Shown here: one piece after another, positions 63,928-64,000 of the stretch
How positions within the stretch are numbered: position 1 is the stretch's first letter
Layout: each line of letters begins with the position of its first letter
From: Falsibacillus albus
GTDB lineage: Bacteria > Bacillota > Bacilli > Bacillales > DSM-25281
Length of the DNA stretch: 64,000 nucleotides
Direction of reading: 5' to 3'
Assembly: GCF_003668575.1 (NCBI RefSeq)
Contig: NZ_RCVZ01000005.1
Span: forward strand, 186,001-250,000
Program-made: the position numbers and the translations under genes
Notes under the pieces: model-generated
Databases searched by the model: none
What the model was told of the DNA's origin: nothing
Seen by the model: only the letters and a program-made list of their open reading frames with translations

Positions 63928-64000
63928 TTACTTCGACTCCTTTTCTTTGTATATTTCAAACTGCTCTTTTAAGTTGTAAGGCATTTCTTCATACATGTTT
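63928..64000 (-). CDS. pdhA: Pyruvate dehydrogenase E1 component, alpha subunit (3' end only)
   Basis: Only the last 24 codons are in the window: MYEEMPYNLKEQFEIYKEKE and then SK, the usual C-terminus of Bacillus PdhA. The rest lies beyond the right edge. Assigned by this tail and by its place three bases before pdhB. Confidence 0.9.
   Translation of the reverse strand, partial: NMYEEMPYNLKEQFEIYKEKESK

Overview
The window reads as a piece of a Bacillaceae chromosome (low-GC, endospore-forming Firmicute). It follows the gene order of the Bacillus subtilis pdh - slp - speA - ykt - yla - ftsW - pycA - cta - ylb region almost gene for gene, including typical sporulation genes (ylbO/gerR, ylbJ/spoVV, the ylbD coat-like gene, the ylaJ lipoprotein). 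Strong AGGAGG-type ribosome binding sites, frequent TTG and GTG starts and hairpin plus T-run terminators fit that group. I cannot name a species. Most conserved blocks lie on the minus strand, so the B. subtilis order runs right to left here.

Layout. 1-18.7 kb is the ylb block: ylbP, ylbO, a crotonase-family gene, rpmF with ylbN, ylbM (tmcAL), ddcP (ylbL), ylbK, ylbJ, coaD, rsmD (ylbH), an uncharacterised membrane-anchored protein, ylbG, ricF (ylbF), ylbE, ylbD, ylbC, a YugN-like gene and an AI-2E-family permease. Several small genes with no B. subtilis name known to me are interleaved. 19-29 kb holds a GNAT acetyltransferase and the haem A / caa3 oxidase genes (ctaBCDEFG plus a DUF420 gene, divergent from ctaA). 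29-38.7 kb is pycA, ftsW, ylaN, glsA, ylaL, phoH (ylaK) and ylaJ. 38.8-50.4 kb carries ylaI, ylaH, typA and ylaF. Between ylaI and ylaH sits a nine-gene sulfate-assimilation and siroheme operon under a SAM-I riboswitch, followed by a divergent TauE/SafE anion exporter. 51-60 kb carries a GNAT gene, suhB, ykzI-like, yktB, yktA, a nitronate-monooxygenase-like gene, speA, an SR1/SR1P dual-function RNA locus, a polysaccharide deacetylase lipoprotein and slp. The window ends in the pyruvate dehydrogenase operon: pdhD, pdhC, pdhB and the 3' end of pdhA.

Together these genes cover central carbon flow (Pdh complex, pyruvate carboxylase), aerobic respiration (haem A and caa3 oxidase), assimilatory sulfate reduction with the siroheme it needs, translation and tRNA/rRNA modification, cell division and sporulation. 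No prophage, transposase, CRISPR array, tRNA or rRNA gene was seen.

The non-ordinary content is intergenic. There are two families of interspersed repeats (about 150-430 bp, modular, in both orientations, one carrying a terminator-like hairpin), a third small repeat near 50.5 kb, two roughly 100 bp imperfect palindromes, and a chain of five hairpins upstream of rsmD ending in a plus-strand terminator. There is also an SR1-type locus with a full match to the CcpN operator consensus as I recall it. Among proteins, the ones most worth a second look are a small protein with a C-terminal CC-x3-C-x2-C cluster beside ricF, a crotonase lacking one catalytic Glu, and a ylbC gene that seems to start at CTG.
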